DNA of 64,000 bases from Deinococcus hopiensis KR-140 (GTDB lineage Bacteria; Deinococcota; Deinococci; Deinococcales; Deinococcaceae), in NCBI GenBank assembly GCA_943327755.2, contig CALPYF020000001.1, forward strand, positions 62,001 to 126,000, read 5' to 3'. A program made the translations under genes and the position numbers. Below, in pieces: positions 1 to 10,041 of the stretch (its first letter is position 1; each line of letters opens with the position of its first letter). Under the pieces are notes generated by a model. The model was given only the letters and a program-made list of their open reading frames with translations. It searched no databases and was not told the origin of the DNA.

Positions 1-386
1 TCGCCGTTCAGGTCCGCGCCGCTCAGGCGGGCGCGGGCGCTGGCGGTCGTCCAGTCGGTCAGTTTCCACTCGCGGGTCAGCTCCGCGCGGACGGCGTCCT
101 GGAGGTTCAGCGGGCCGCGCGGGTTGAACTCGATGCGGCGCTCGTTGCCCACGCCGAAGCTGCGGGCCGCGACGTCCGGGCTGAATGGGGCGGCGCCGCC
201 CAGCGTCAGGATGGGGCCGCCACTGGTGTCCAGCGTGACCGGGAAGTCCGGGGTGGACAGGGCCGCCAGCGCGGCCTGCACGGCTTTCGTCAGCTCCTCG
301 CCCTGCGGGCGGAGTTTGACGGTCACGGCACCTGCGGTACCCGCGAGGGTCAGCAGGGCAGGGAGCAGGAGGGTCCGGGCGCGCAT
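1..386 (-). CDS. exported protein of unknown function (3' end outside window)
   Basis: The reading frame runs off the left edge of the window, so only about 128 N-terminal residues are visible. The first ~20 residues (MRARTLLLPALLTLAGTAGA) form a typical Sec signal peptide, which puts the product outside the cytoplasm. No family motif is recognised in the mature part. The ATG overlaps the TGA of the upstream gene by one base (TGATG), which suggests translational coupling in a three-gene unit of exported proteins (this gene, 386-841 and 838-1839). I assign no function. Confidence 0.75.
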   Translation of the reverse strand, partial: MRARTLLLPALLTLAGTAGAVTVKLRPQGEELTKAVQAALAALSTPDFPVTLDTSGGPILTLGGAAPFSPDVAARSFGVGNERRIEFNPRGPLNLQDAVRAELTREWKLTDWTTASARARLSGADLNG

Positions 387-841
387 CACTTGCCTCCCCG
401 GGCGCCCAGCAGCGCCTCACGCAGTTTCGTGGGGTCCGTGATGTCGCCCGCCGCGACCTTCCCGGCCGTCACGGGGTACAGCCCCTGATTGAAGCCCACG
501 ACCGGGCTGTCCAGTCGCGTGGCGTACAGCAGCGCGACGACCTCCAGCCCGGCGCGCAGGTCGGGCAGGCCGTCCACGCCCTTCAGGACGAACAGGGCGG
601 GCCTGCCGTCCTGCTGCGGCAGCTTCGCGGCGTCCCCGGCGATGGTCTCGGTGACGGTCAGCGGGTACGCGAGGTACGTGACCTCCCCGTCCTTCACCTC
701 GGCAGGGGTGCCCAGCGTGGCGCGGACGATCACCTCGGCCCGCTGCGCCTGCTGCGCCAGCGTCAGCGTGGGCGCCGTGGTCGCCATGGCAGGGGAGAGC
801 ACGGTCAGGGCCGCGCCCAGCAGCAGCGTGCGCGCGTTCAC
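386..841 (-). CDS. exported protein of unknown function, 151 aa
   Basis: The gene starts with GTG, and its start overlaps the stop of the upstream lipoprotein gene (GTGA). The N-terminus MNARTLLLGAALTVLSPAMA is a signal peptide. The mature domain of ~130 residues has the alternating strand pattern of a small beta-rich periplasmic domain, but no catalytic motif is visible. It is the middle gene of a tightly coupled trio of exported proteins, so the three products probably act together in the envelope. The function is unknown. Confidence 0.75.
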   Translation of the reverse strand: MNARTLLLGAALTVLSPAMATTAPTLTLAQQAQRAEVIVRATLGTPAEVKDGEVTYLAYPLTVTETIAGDAAKLPQQDGRPALFVLKGVDGLPDLRAGLEVVALLYATRLDSPVVGFNQGLYPVTAGKVAAGDITDPTKLREALLGARGGK

Positions 842-1839
842 CTGCCACCCCCGGTGCCACCCGAGGGCGGAGGAGTGGGGTTCGGCTCGGTCTTCGGCGG
901 GTCCGTCTTCGGCGCCTCGGTGGTCGGGGTGGTGTCCGTCCCGGTCTTCGGCGCGTCGGTCGGGGTGGAAGTACCCGGCTTCACGTCACCCGGTTTCGCT
1001 TCCGGGGCTTTTTCCTGCGCGGCCTTCTCCTGCGCCGCCTTTTCCTGGGCCGCTTTCTGCTCGGCGGCCTTCTGCTCGTCGAGTGTCTTCTGCTCGGCCG
1101 CCGTCAGTTTCTGCGCGAGCATCTTGCCGTCCCCGCCGCGCGCCTCGTAGCCCAGGTCGGGGCTGCTCAGGGTGACGGGCGCGCCCGGCCTCACGCTGAT
1201 CAGCGCCACGCGCGACCCGCTGCGCGGCACCGCCTTGAAGCCCAGGTCCACCGTCAGGCGCGTCCCGTCCTGCCGCCAGAACACCAGCGCGCCCCCCTCG
1301 GGCTGCACGCGCGTGACCGTCACCTTCTCCGGCAGGGTCCACGTGACGCGCGCGGCCCGGACGCTGCGCGGCGCGGCGATCAGCAGCGGCACGCGCGTCT
1401 CGCCGCGGATCTCACCCGTCGGTAGGGTCAGGCTGAGGCTCAGGGGCGGGAGTTCCTGCACGTTCAGGGTGTACGACTTCTGCTTGCTGCTCAGCGTGGA
1501 ATCCGTGACCTCCAGCGTGAAGGTGTACGTCCCGGTCTTCGTGGGCGTGCCGCTCAGGGTCGTGCCGCTCAGCGTCAGCCCGGGCGGGAGGGTGCCCTCG
1601 ATGCGGCGGACGGTGTACGGCCCCGCGCCGCCCGCGACCTCGATGGGCGCCGAATACGGTTCCTGCAGATACACCGGGGGCAGGCCGCTGGCGCGGTCGT
1701 TGAAGTACAGCGCCTCGCGCGCACTGGTGCTGGACGTGCCGGTCAGGTCCTGCCCGCACGCGACCAGCCCGAAGGCGGGCAGCGCGCAGGCCAGCAGGAC
1801 GCCCAGCCCCCGCCGGGCAGCGAAACGCGAATGTGCCAT
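838..1839 (-). CDS. lipoprotein with a putative Ig-like domain and low-complexity C-terminus
   Basis: The N-terminus has a signal peptide ending in a lipobox (FGLVAC), so the product is probably a lipid-anchored envelope protein. Residues ~45-125 contain the pattern PPVYLQEPYSAPIEVAGGAGPYT...LPPGLTLSG...GTPTKTGTYTFTLEVTD, which is characteristic of putative Ig (He_PIG) domains. The C-terminal ~90 residues are a charged repeat (AAEQKAAQEK units) followed by a Pro/Thr-rich tail, likely a flexible linker through the cell wall. The start was chosen at the ATG that places the signal peptide at the N-terminus; a TACACT box lies 7 bases upstream and there is no Shine-Dalgarno sequence, so the mRNA is probably leaderless. 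It is the first gene of the exported-protein trio. Confidence 0.75.
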   Translation of the reverse strand: MAHSRFAARRGLGVLLACALPAFGLVACGQDLTGTSSTSAREALYFNDRASGLPPVYLQEPYSAPIEVAGGAGPYTVRRIEGTLPPGLTLSGTTLSGTPTKTGTYTFTLEVTDSTLSSKQKSYTLNVQELPPLSLSLTLPTGEIRGETRVPLLIAAPRSVRAARVTWTLPEKVTVTRVQPEGGALVFWRQDGTRLTVDLGFKAVPRSGSRVALISVRPGAPVTLSSPDLGYEARGGDGKMLAQKLTAAEQKTLDEQKAAEQKAAQEKAAQEKAAQEKAPEAKPGDVKPGTSTPTDAPKTGTDTTPTTEAPKTDPPKTEPNPTPPPSGGTGGGR

Positions 1840-1968
1840 GCCCCGCAGTGTAGCCGCGCCGGGCCGCGCGGCGGTGAACGAACCGTGATACCGCCGGGCG
1901 CGCCGCAGCCCGAATCGTGCCCGACTTCCCGCACAGCCCGGCGGGAGCGGGTTTAGACTGCCGGGCAT

Positions 1969-4890
1969 ATGACGATCATGGATTCACTGCCCGCCGCGCC
2001 GCGCGTCGGCGAGACGCTGGGCCGCTATACCGTCGAACGGGTCGAACCCCTGCCGGAGATGCAGGGCACGCTGGTGCTGCTGCGCCACGAACTGGGCGCC
2101 CGGCACGCGCACGTGATCCGCGCGGACGACAACTCGGCGTTCGGCGTGACGTTCCCGACCGTCCCGCAGGACAGCACCGGCGTGGCGCACATCCTCGAAC
2201 ACGTCGTCCTGATGGGCAGCCAGCGCTTCCCGGTGCCGGACCCGTTCTTCTCGATGCTGCCCAGGTCGCTGAACACGTTCATGAACGCCATGACCGCCAG
2301 CGACTGGACGACCTACCCGTTCTCCACGCGCAACGAGAAGGACTTCTTCAACCTGCTGGCCGTGTACCTGGACGCCACGTTCTTCCCGCTGATGCGCTAC
2401 GAGAGCTTCCGGCAGGACGGGCACCGCTTCGAATTCGCCACGCCCGACGACCCCACGACGCCGCTGAAGTTGCAGGGCGTCGTGTACAACGAGATGAAGG
2501 GCGCGATGGCCAGCCCCGGTTCGGTCATGTGGCGCGCGTTCGGCAAGGCGCTGTACCCGGACCTGACGTACGCCAACAACAGCGGCGGCGCGCCCGAGGA
2601 GATCCCGAACCTGACCTACGAGGGCCTGCGGGCCTTCCACGCGGCGCACTACCACCCCAGCAACGCGTTCTTCTACACGTACGGGCAGCTGCCGCTGGTG
2701 CGCATCCTGGACGCCATCGAGAACCACGTCATGGCGCAGTTCGCGCCGCAGACGCTGGACGTCAGCATCCCCGACCAGCCCGCGTTCGACGCGCCCCGCC
2801 ACGAGAGCGCGGTGTACCCCGGCACCGACGTGGAACGCGGCGCGCAGGTCCTCGTCGGCTGGAAACTCGGGCATTCCAGCGACCCGGACCTGAACCTGCG
2901 CTGGAGCGTCCTGAGTGACGTGCTGCTGGGCAACCCCGCCGCGCCCCTGACCCGCCCGCTGATCGAGTCCGGGCTGGGCAGCGCCCTGGCGGACGGCAGC
3001 GGCTACCGCGACTCGTTCCGCGAGGGGGCCTTCGCCGCCGGACTCAAGGGCCTGCCCGCTGGGAAGGCCGCCGAGGTCGAGGCGCTCGTCCTGCGCACCC
3101 TGGAGGAGATCGCCGCCCAGGGCATCGAGCCGGAACTGATCAAGAGCAGCCTCCACCAGTTCGAGATCGCGCAGAAGGAAGTCAGCAACAGCGGCTACCC
3201 CTTCGCGCTGGGCGTGATGTTCCGCCTGCTCGGCCCCTGGCTCCAGGGCGGCGATCCGGTGACGGGCCTGCGCCTCAACGCGCAGCTCTCGCGCCTGCGG
3301 GCCGACCTCGCGCAGGGCCCGGTGTTCGAGCCGATGCTGGAGGGGCTGCTCGCCAACCCGCACCGCGTCACGCTGGAAGTCGCCCCCGACCCCGCCCTGG
3401 CCGAACGCACCGAGGCCGACGAGGCCGCCCTGGTCGAGCGCCTGAGCGCCGACTTTACCGACGAGGACCGCGCCCGCATCGTCGCGGACAGCCTGCGCCT
3501 CAAGGAACTCCAGGGCCAGGAGGCCGACCGCAGTGTCCTGCCCACCCTGGGCCTCGGCGACATCCCCACCGCCGCTCTGGCCGTGCCCTACCAGACCGAG
3601 CAGCCGGGACGCGCCCGCGTGGCCCGCGCCGCGCAGCCCACCGGCGGCCTCACGTACCTGGACGTGCAGCTGCGCCTCCCCGCCCTGCCGGACGACCTGC
3701 TCGACGCGCTGCCGCTGTACACCTTTGCCGTGACCCGCAGCGGCGCCGCCGGGCAGGACTACGTGAGCCTCGCGCGCCGCATCGAGGCCGTCACGGGCGG
3801 CGTGGGCGCCGCCGTCGGCGTGGGCACCCCCCCGGACGACCTGAACGCCGTGCGCCTCGCCGTGACCTTCAGCGGCAAAGCCCTGGCCCGCAACGCCCCC
3901 GCCCTGGTGGAGGTCCTGCGTGACCTGATCGCTGCGCCCGACTTCACCCGCGACCGCCTGGAGCAGCTGCTCAAGCAGCGCCTCGCGGGCCTTCAGGCCA
4001 GCGTCGTGCAGGCCGGGAACGCCTACGCCGAACGGCTCGCCGCCGCGCAGCTGAACGCCACGGGCGCCGTGCAGGAACGCTTCAGCGGCCTCACCGCCCT
4101 CGCCACCCTGAAAGCCACCGTGGAAGGCGAGGGGGGCCTGGACGACCTCCTGGAGCGCTTCGGGCGCCTGCGCGACCTGATCCGCACGGCGGAACCCCTC
4201 CTCGCACTGACCGCCACGCCCGACGACCTGAACCTCGACCTGAGCCCCCTCACGGACCTGTTCAGCGGCGACGCCCCCGTCGGCCGCCCCGCGCCCGCCC
4301 TGCCCACGCGCGCCCCGCAGGCCCGCACGACCGACGTGCCCGTCTCGTACAACGCCGTCGCGTTCCCCACCGTCCCCTACACCCACCCCGACAGCCCCGC
4401 CCTGCTCGTCCTGTCCCGCGTGCTGCGCAGCGAGTACCTGCTGCCCGAACTGCGCGAGAAGGGCGGCGCGTACGGCGGCGCCGCCAGCTTCGACCCGCGC
4501 GAAGGCGTGTTCGCCATGAGCAGCTACCGCGACCCGCACGTCACCCGCACCTACCAGGTGTTCCGCGACGCCCGCGCGTTCCTCAGCGGCGACCTGGGCG
4601 AACGCGAACTGACCGAGGCGATCCTCTCCGCCAGCAAGATCCTCGACCCCCTCACCAGCCCCGACACCGCCGGCCGCCGCCGCATCTACGGCGACCACGC
4701 CGGCTACACCCATGACCTCGAACAGACCTACAAGGCCCGCCTGCTGGCCGTCACCCTGGACGACCTGCGCCGCGTCATGGACACCTACCTCACCCCGGAA
4801 CGCGCCACGTACGGCGTCGTTACCGGCCGCGACCCCAACAGCGACGACCTCGCCGCACTGGGCCTGACATTCGACGTGCAGGCCATTTGA
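1969..4890 (+). CDS. M16C zinc metallopeptidase (insulinase / presequence-protease family)
   Basis: This is a 973-residue peptidase of the pitrilysin superfamily with no signal peptide, probably cytoplasmic. The inverted zinc motif HxxEH is present as HILEH at residues 74-78, and the distal metal-ligand region NEMKG follows about 75 residues later. The C-terminal half repeats the fold, with the R/Y-type substrate-binding segment (ELREKGGAYGG). The length matches the M16C (PreP/Cym1-like) subfamily, which degrades unstructured peptides in a closed chamber. A second in-frame ATG lies nine bases downstream of the chosen start. A TAGACT box sits 9 bases upstream. The gene diverges from the lipoprotein gene and converges on fabF. 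Confidence 0.9.
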   Translation: MTIMDSLPAAPRVGETLGRYTVERVEPLPEMQGTLVLLRHELGARHAHVIRADDNSAFGVTFPTVPQDSTGVAHILEHVVLMGSQRFPVPDPFFSMLPRSLNTFMNAMTASDWTTYPFSTRNEKDFFNLLAVYLDATFFPLMRYESFRQDGHRFEFATPDDPTTPLKLQGVVYNEMKGAMASPGSVMWRAFGKALYPDLTYANNSGGAPEEIPNLTYEGLRAFHAAHYHPSNAFFYTYGQLPLVRILDAIENHVMAQFAPQTLDVSIPDQPAFDAPRHESAVYPGTDVERGAQVLVGWKLGHSSDPDLNLRWSVLSDVLLGNPAAPLTRPLIESGLGSALADGSGYRDSFREGAFAAGLKGLPAGKAAEVEALVLRTLEEIAAQGIEPELIKSSLHQFEIAQKEVSNSGYPFALGVMFRLLGPWLQGGDPVTGLRLNAQLSRLRADLAQGPVFEPMLEGLLANPHRVTLEVAPDPALAERTEADEAALVERLSADFTDEDRARIVADSLRLKELQGQEADRSVLPTLGLGDIPTAALAVPYQTEQPGRARVARAAQPTGGLTYLDVQLRLPALPDDLLDALPLYTFAVTRSGAAGQDYVSLARRIEAVTGGVGAAVGVGTPPDDLNAVRLAVTFSGKALARNAPALVEVLRDLIAAPDFTRDRLEQLLKQRLAGLQASVVQAGNAYAERLAAAQLNATGAVQERFSGLTALATLKATVEGEGGLDDLLERFGRLRDLIRTAEPLLALTATPDDLNLDLSPLTDLFSGDAPVGRPAPALPTRAPQARTTDVPVSYNAVAFPTVPYTHPDSPALLVLSRVLRSEYLLPELREKGGAYGGAASFDPREGVFAMSSYRDPHVTRTYQVFRDARAFLSGDLGERELTEAILSASKILDPLTSPDTAGRRRIYGDHAGYTHDLEQTYKARLLAVTLDDLRRVMDTYLTPERATYGVVTGRDPNSDDLAALGLTFDVQAI

Positions 4891-4921
4891 GGGAAGTGGT
4901 CAGTCGGAAGTAGGAACAGCA

Positions 4922-4952
4922 GAGGCCCCATCCGATCACTGGAGGGGGCCTC
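4922..4952. terminator. hairpin between convergent M16 peptidase and fabF genes
   Basis: GAGGCCCC and GGGGCCTC form a perfect 8-bp stem around a 15-base loop. It lies between two convergent stop codons and could terminate in both directions, although neither side has a U-tract. Confidence 0.55.
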
Positions 4953-4963
4953 ATCGTTGAACG

Positions 4964-6208
4964 TCAGATCTTCTTGAACAGCAGCGCGGCGTTCTGGCCA
5001 CCGAACGCGAAGGAGTTGCTCAGCGCGTACTCCACCTGCGCCTCGCGGGCCTCCAGGGGAATGTAGTCCAGGTCGAGGGCCGGGTCGGGGTCGGTGAGGT
5101 TGATGGTGGGCGGCAGGACGCCGTCCTTCAGGGCCTGCGCGACCGCGATGGCCTCGACGGCGCCCGCAGCGCCGAGCAGGTGCCCGGTCATGCTCTTCGT
5201 GGAGCTGACGGCCAGCTTGTGCGCGTGGTCGCCGAACACGTGCTTGATGCCCTGCGTCTCGTGCAGGTCGTTGAAGTGCGTGCTCGTGCCGTGCGCGTTG
5301 ATGTACCCGACCTGATCGGGGTTCACGCCTGCTGTGGCGAGCGCCATGCGCATGGCGACCTGCGCGCCGCGGCCCTCGGGGGCGGGCATGGTGATGTGGT
5401 GCGCGTCGGCGCTGGTGCCGTACCCGACCACCTCGGCGTAGATGGTCGCGCCGCGCTTCACGGCGTGCTCGTACTCCTCCAGCACGACGACGCCCGCGCC
5501 CTCGCCCAGCACGAACCCGTCACGGGTGGCGCTGAAGGGACGGCTGGCGAGTTCCGGCTCGTCGTTCCGGGTGGACAGCGCCTTCATGTTCGAGAAGCCC
5601 CCGATCGCGATGGGTGTGATGGCGGCCTCGCTGCCCCCGGCGATCATCACGTCCGCCAGACCCAGCTGGATGTAGCGCGCGGCGTCCCCAATCGCGCCGG
5701 TGCCGGTGGCGCAGGCGGTCACGACCGTGCTGCTCGGGCCGGTCGCGCCGTAGCGCATCGCGACGTGGCCGGTCGCCATGTTCGCGATCATCATCGGGAT
5801 GAACATCGGGCTGATGCGCCCCGGCCCGCGCGAGTGCAGCACCCCGGCCTGATCCTCGAAGGTCTTCACGCCGCCGATGCCGCTGCCGATCACGGTGCCG
5901 GTGCGCTCGCCGCGCAGCTCGTCCTCGCTCAGGCCGCTGTCCTGCACAGCCAGCGCCGCGCCCGCCAGGGCCAGCTGCACGTACCGGTCGAGTTTCTTCG
6001 CCTCGCGCGGATCCACGAACGCCGACAGGTCGTCATTGACTTCCCCCGCGATCTTGCTGCCGGTCTCCGCCGGGTCAAAGCGCGTGATGGTCGCAATGCC
6101 GCTCTTCCCGGCCCGCTGCGCCTGCGCGAACGCCTGCGCGCCCACCCCGATGGGCGTGACCGGCCCCAGGCCCGTGATCACCACCCGTTTCAGTCCTGAA
6201 ACACCCAC
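4964..6208 (-). CDS. fabF: beta-ketoacyl-ACP synthase II
   Basis: FabF condenses malonyl-ACP with growing acyl-ACP in type II fatty-acid synthesis. The protein is 414 aa when started at the GTG that follows an AGGAGG sequence by 6-7 bases, which matches the usual length. The thiolase-fold triad is visible: the nucleophile Cys166 in TACATGTG, the first His in NAHGTST and the second His in GHLLGAAG. It is the last gene of the fab cluster, about 230 bases after acpP. That gap holds no gene. It has a GGTCGGG/CCCGACC stem at 6415-6432 but no U-run. Confidence 0.96.
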   Translation of the reverse strand: MGVSGLKRVVITGLGPVTPIGVGAQAFAQAQRAGKSGIATITRFDPAETGSKIAGEVNDDLSAFVDPREAKKLDRYVQLALAGAALAVQDSGLSEDELRGERTGTVIGSGIGGVKTFEDQAGVLHSRGPGRISPMFIPMMIANMATGHVAMRYGATGPSSTVVTACATGTGAIGDAARYIQLGLADVMIAGGSEAAITPIAIGGFSNMKALSTRNDEPELASRPFSATRDGFVLGEGAGVVVLEEYEHAVKRGATIYAEVVGYGTSADAHHITMPAPEGRGAQVAMRMALATAGVNPDQVGYINAHGTSTHFNDLHETQGIKHVFGDHAHKLAVSSTKSMTGHLLGAAGAVEAIAVAQALKDGVLPPTINLTDPDPALDLDYIPLEAREAQVEYALSNSFAFGGQNAALLFKKI

Positions 6209-6439
6209 TGGCTTCCCTCCTGACTGGGCGCGCCCACAGGGGCCACCCGGAAAAAGTAGAGGCGGGAGGCGGATTTCAGCCCGCACCCCGCCCGCCGTCC
6301 GTCCTGTGCGGACTTCTGCGGCGTCACTGAACTCCGCTCCGGGCACTCCGGCAAACCGCGCCTGCGTGCCCTGCGCTGCGTTCAGCGCCGCCCTCTCCCT
6401 GCTCGCTCCGCTCGGGTCGGGCTGGCCCGACCGGGAGAT

Positions 6440-6670
6440 TTACTGCTTGCTCTCGATGTAGTCGACAGCGGCCTGCACGGTGCGGATCGTCTCGGCGTCC
6501 TCATCGCTGATGGTGATGCCGAACTTGTCTTCCAGACCCATAATCAGTTCCACGGTCTCCAGGCTGTCGGCGCCCAGGTCTTCCACGAAGCGCGCCTCGG
6601 GGCTGACCTTGTCGGCGTCCACACCCAGCTTGTCCACGATCACGTCTTTCACATCATCAAAAGTTGCCAT
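6440..6670 (-). CDS. acpP: acyl carrier protein
   Basis: This 76-residue acidic protein carries the growing acyl chain on a 4'-phosphopantetheine arm. Ser36 in the invariant DSL motif (GADSLETVEL) is the attachment site. An AGGAGGT Shine-Dalgarno sequence lies 8 bases before the ATG, so unlike many genes here it has a normal leader. A separate promoter is likely: a TAGACT -10-like box and, upstream of it, a TTGAAC/GTTCAA palindrome at 6738-6752. The gene lies between fabG and fabF. Confidence 0.97.
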   Translation of the reverse strand: MATFDDVKDVIVDKLGVDADKVSPEARFVEDLGADSLETVELIMGLEDKFGITISDEDAETIRTVQAAVDYIESKQ

Positions 6671-6737
6671 GAGTTCGTACCTCCTGATACTGAAGTCTGC
6701 GCCAGTCTACACGCGGCGCCCATGAGAGGCAGCTGAT

Positions 6738-6752
6738 TTGAACGGGGTTCAA
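6738..6752. promoter_or_regulatory. inverted repeat TTGAAC-N3-GTTCAA upstream of acpP
   Basis: A perfect 6-bp inverted repeat with a 3-base centre lies in the fabG-acpP gap, upstream of the likely acpP -10 box. The same arms occur at the fabH promoter (10013-10028). I infer a shared operator for a fatty-acid-responsive repressor; the protein is not identified. Confidence 0.5.
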
Positions 6753-6783
6753 CGGTCATGAAATGACCGGTGGCACGCGCCGT

Positions 6784-7529
<746 letters not shown>

Positions 7530-7533
<4 letters not shown>

Positions 7534-8054
7534 GGGATCTCCAGTGTTTGAGGCTTCAGTGCAGTCTGCACGCCCCGTAGGTGGTGCAGGGTGAAGTGCA
7601 GCATCTCGGCCAGCGTGACCTCGCCCAGGGCCGGGTGCGGCAGCGTCGCGCCGTGCAGTTCGGCGTCCGTGCAGTAGGCGGTGAGGTGATGATCCAGCAG
7701 GGCCACCGAGTCGCGGTAGGTCTGCACCAGTTCCGCCTGCGTGCCCTGCGGGTCGGGCAGGAACCGACCTGAGGCCTTCACGCCGCCGCGCAGCGCCTCC
7801 AGGTACGCCGACTGGATCTCGTCGGCGTCGCGGCTGCCGGGCGGCGTGCGCTGACCCCAGCCGAAGCGGTCACGCGGCATGGAGAGGGCCAGCGCCAGCC
7901 CCTTGTGCGAGCGGATCAGGTGATCGAGATGCTGCGCGGGCGACCAGCGTTCCGGATCGGCGTGCGTGAAGTCCTGCGCGGGCAGGGCCGCGAAGAAGGC
8001 CGCCACCTCCGCACCGCAGGCGTTCAGTGCGTCCTGGAACGCTGCCAGGTTCAC
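7530..8054 (-). CDS. DinB-like four-helix protein inside the fab operon
   Basis: The 174-residue protein resembles DinB_2/YfiT-like four-helix-bundle proteins: WSPAQHLDHLIRSHKGL near residue 38 and HFTLHHLRGVQ near the C-terminus supply the His residues that usually bind a divalent metal in this family. Some members are bacillithiol or mycothiol transferases, but the substrate here is unknown. The GTG start overlaps the fabD stop and its own stop overlaps the fabG start, so it is translated as part of the fatty-acid operon. Why it sits there is not clear. Confidence 0.8.
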
Positions 8055-8956
8055 AGGCTGAAGTCCTGCACCTGCGCGGCGGTGCCGACGTTGATGGTGC
8101 GGGCGTCGGGCAGGATGCGCTTGACGAGGCCGGTCAGGACGGTGCCGGGACCGAACTCGATGAACAGGTCCGCGCCCGCTTCGGCGAGGGCCTGGATGGT
8201 CTCGACCCAGCGGACGGCGCCGGTAATCTGCTCGGTCAGCAGGCCGGGCAGGGCGGTGGGGTCGGTGTTCGGCTGCGCGGTGACGTTCGCGTAGACGGGG
8301 AAGGCGGGGGGCGCGAACGCGGTCGTCTGGAGGTCCGGGGCGAGCCCGGCGGCGGCGGGTGCCATCAGGGGGCAGTGGAACGGCGCGCTGACTTTCAGGG
8401 GGATGGCCTTCAGACCGCGCGCTTTCAGGGCGGCGTTCGCGGCGTCCACGCCGCCCTTCGTGCCGCTGATGACGGTCTGGGTGGGGGCGTTGAAGTTCGC
8501 GGGCTGCGCGCCCTCAGTCTGCTCGCAGACTTCCGCGACGATGGCCGGGTCGCCCATGACGGCGCTCATGGCGCCCGCGCCGACCGGGACGGCGGCCTGC
8601 ATGAGTTCGCCGCGCTGGCGGGTCAGGCGCAGCGCGTCCCCGAGGCTCAGGGCGTCGGCGGCGACCAGCGCGGAGTACTCGCCCAGCGAGTGCCCGGCGG
8701 CGAACGCGGGCGTCAGGCCGGTGTGGGCGCGCCACGCGCGGTACACGGCGACGCTCGCGGCGACCAGCGCCGGTTGCTGGTTGGCGGTCAGGGTCAGGTC
8801 CTCCAGCGGGCCGGATTCGATCACGGCGCGCAGGCCCGGCAGGACGTGCTCGACCTGGGTGTACACCTCGGCGGCCTCGGGGAACGCGGCGGTCAGGTCG
8901 GCGCCCATGCCGACGCTGTGCGATCCCTGACCGGGGAACAGTGCGGCGATCTTCAT
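8051..8956 (-). CDS. fabD: malonyl-CoA:ACP transacylase
   Basis: FabD moves malonate from CoA to ACP to supply the elongation cycle. At 301 aa it has the usual length. The active-site GHSLGEY motif puts the nucleophile at Ser90, the N-terminal GQGSHSVGMG loop is intact, and the partner His lies in the SAPFHCPLM segment. The ATG overlaps the fabH stop (ATGA) and the stop overlaps the next start, so the gene is embedded in a tightly coupled operon. Confidence 0.96.
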   Translation of the reverse strand: MKIAALFPGQGSHSVGMGADLTAAFPEAAEVYTQVEHVLPGLRAVIESGPLEDLTLTANQQPALVAASVAVYRAWRAHTGLTPAFAAGHSLGEYSALVAADALSLGDALRLTRQRGELMQAAVPVGAGAMSAVMGDPAIVAEVCEQTEGAQPANFNAPTQTVISGTKGGVDAANAALKARGLKAIPLKVSAPFHCPLMAPAAAGLAPDLQTTAFAPPAFPVYANVTAQPNTDPTALPGLLTEQITGAVRWVETIQALAEAGADLFIEFGPGTVLTGLVKRILPDARTINVGTAAQVQDFSL

Positions 8957-9993
8957 GCGGTCACCTCCGCCTTATTGTCGGCTTTCAGGCTGGGCGCGCC
9001 GCCCCACCACTTCATGGTGCCCGCCACCCAGCTCAGGCCGCCGCCGAACGCGATCAGCAGGAGCTGCTGCCCGTCCGTGATCTGCCCGGCGTCCACGCCC
9101 TCGCGCAGCACGAGCGGCACGGTCGCGGAACTGGTGTTCCCGTAGCGGTCGAGGTTCACGATGGTCTTGCTCATGGGCAGCCCGAAGCGGTCCATGGCCG
9201 CCTCGATGATCCGCACGTTCGCCTGGTGTGGGATGACCCAGTCCACGTCGGCGGTGGTCAGGCCGCTCTTGGCGAGCACCTGCGTGCCGCTGTCGCCCAG
9301 GGCGCGCACGGCGAACTTGAAAACCTCGCGGCCGTTCATGCCGACCGAGTCGCCCATGTTGAATCCGCCGGGGAGGGTGGGGGCCACGCAGCGCAGGTAC
9401 AGGCTGGACCCGCCGTTCCCGTCGGCGCCCATGATGAAGTCCTGGAAGCCGTACCCGGCAGGGACCGGGCCGACCACGGCGGCGCCCGCGCCGTCCCCGA
9501 AGAGGATGGCGGTGTTGCGGTCGTCCTGATCCACGATCTTGCTCAGGACCTCGGCGCCCACCACGAGCACGCGCCGCGCGCTGCCCGCGAAGATCAGGCC
9601 CTGCGCGACACTCAGGGCGTACACGAAGCCGCTGCACGCGGTGCTCAGGTCGAAGGCGGCCGCGCCGGTCAGGCCGACCTGCATGGCGATCAGTGCGGCG
9701 GTCGAGGGCATCAGCGCGTCGGGGCTGACCGTGGCGCAGATGACGGCGTCCACGCCCTGCAGGGCCTGGGGGTCGCGGCGCAGCAGGTCACGTACGGCCA
9801 GGACGCCCACGTCGCTGGTGTACTGCTCGGGCGTGGCGAAGCGGCGCTCGCGGATACCGGTGCGGGACTCGATCCAGTCGGCGTTGGTGTCCATGCGGGC
9901 CTCGAAGTCGCTGTTCGGCACGACGCGCTCGGGGACGTACATGCCCAGCGCCGTGATGCCCAGCGTGGGCCGGGTGGGGGAGGGGTCGCTCAT
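8953..9993 (-). CDS. fabH: beta-ketoacyl-ACP synthase III
   Basis: FabH starts fatty-acid synthesis by condensing acyl-CoA with malonyl-ACP; branched primers are likely in this genus. The Cys-His-Asn triad is visible in STACSGF, PHQANVRI and YGNTSSA. The start was set at the ATG giving 346 aa. A TACGGT box lies 6 bases upstream, a TTGAAC -35 box is 17 bases further up, and there is no Shine-Dalgarno sequence, so the transcript is probably leaderless. It is the first gene of fabH-fabD-dinB-fabG, and its promoter overlaps a palindromic operator candidate. Confidence 0.95.
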   Translation of the reverse strand: MSDPSPTRPTLGITALGMYVPERVVPNSDFEARMDTNADWIESRTGIRERRFATPEQYTSDVGVLAVRDLLRRDPQALQGVDAVICATVSPDALMPSTAALIAMQVGLTGAAAFDLSTACSGFVYALSVAQGLIFAGSARRVLVVGAEVLSKIVDQDDRNTAILFGDGAGAAVVGPVPAGYGFQDFIMGADGNGGSSLYLRCVAPTLPGGFNMGDSVGMNGREVFKFAVRALGDSGTQVLAKSGLTTADVDWVIPHQANVRIIEAAMDRFGLPMSKTIVNLDRYGNTSSATVPLVLREGVDAGQITDGQQLLLIAFGGGLSWVAGTMKWWGGAPSLKADNKAEVTA

Positions 9994-9999
9994 GGAGGC

Positions 10000-10041
10000 A
10001 CCGTAGCATTCTTTGAACAAGCGTTCAATGAATTGAGTTCA
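10000..10041 (-). promoter_or_regulatory. fabH promoter overlapped by TTGAAC-N4-GTTCAA palindrome
   Basis: Read on the minus strand, TTGAAC (10028-10023), a 17-base spacer and TACGGT (10005-10000) form a promoter 6 bases from the fabH ATG. The -35 hexamer is one arm of the perfect inverted repeat TTGAACAAGCGTTCAA (10013-10028). A looser TGAA-N5-TTCA element follows at 10029-10041. The remaining ~200 bases up to the tig terminator contain no gene that I can see. Confidence 0.6.

Noticed and set aside
1984..4713. A 909-codon open frame antisense to the M16 peptidase
   Set aside because: It is a by-product of GC-rich codon use. The sense frame has the HxxEH motif and family length; the antisense translation is low-complexity Gly/Ala/Arg.
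5180..6199. A 339-codon frame antisense to fabF
   Set aside because: The sense frame contains the complete Cys-His-His catalytic set; the antisense is compositionally odd.
6415..6432. Terminator between acpP and fabF
   Set aside because: GGTCGGG/CCCGACC forms a neat stem, but there is no U-tract and it lies inside a likely co-transcribed cluster, so I did not call it.
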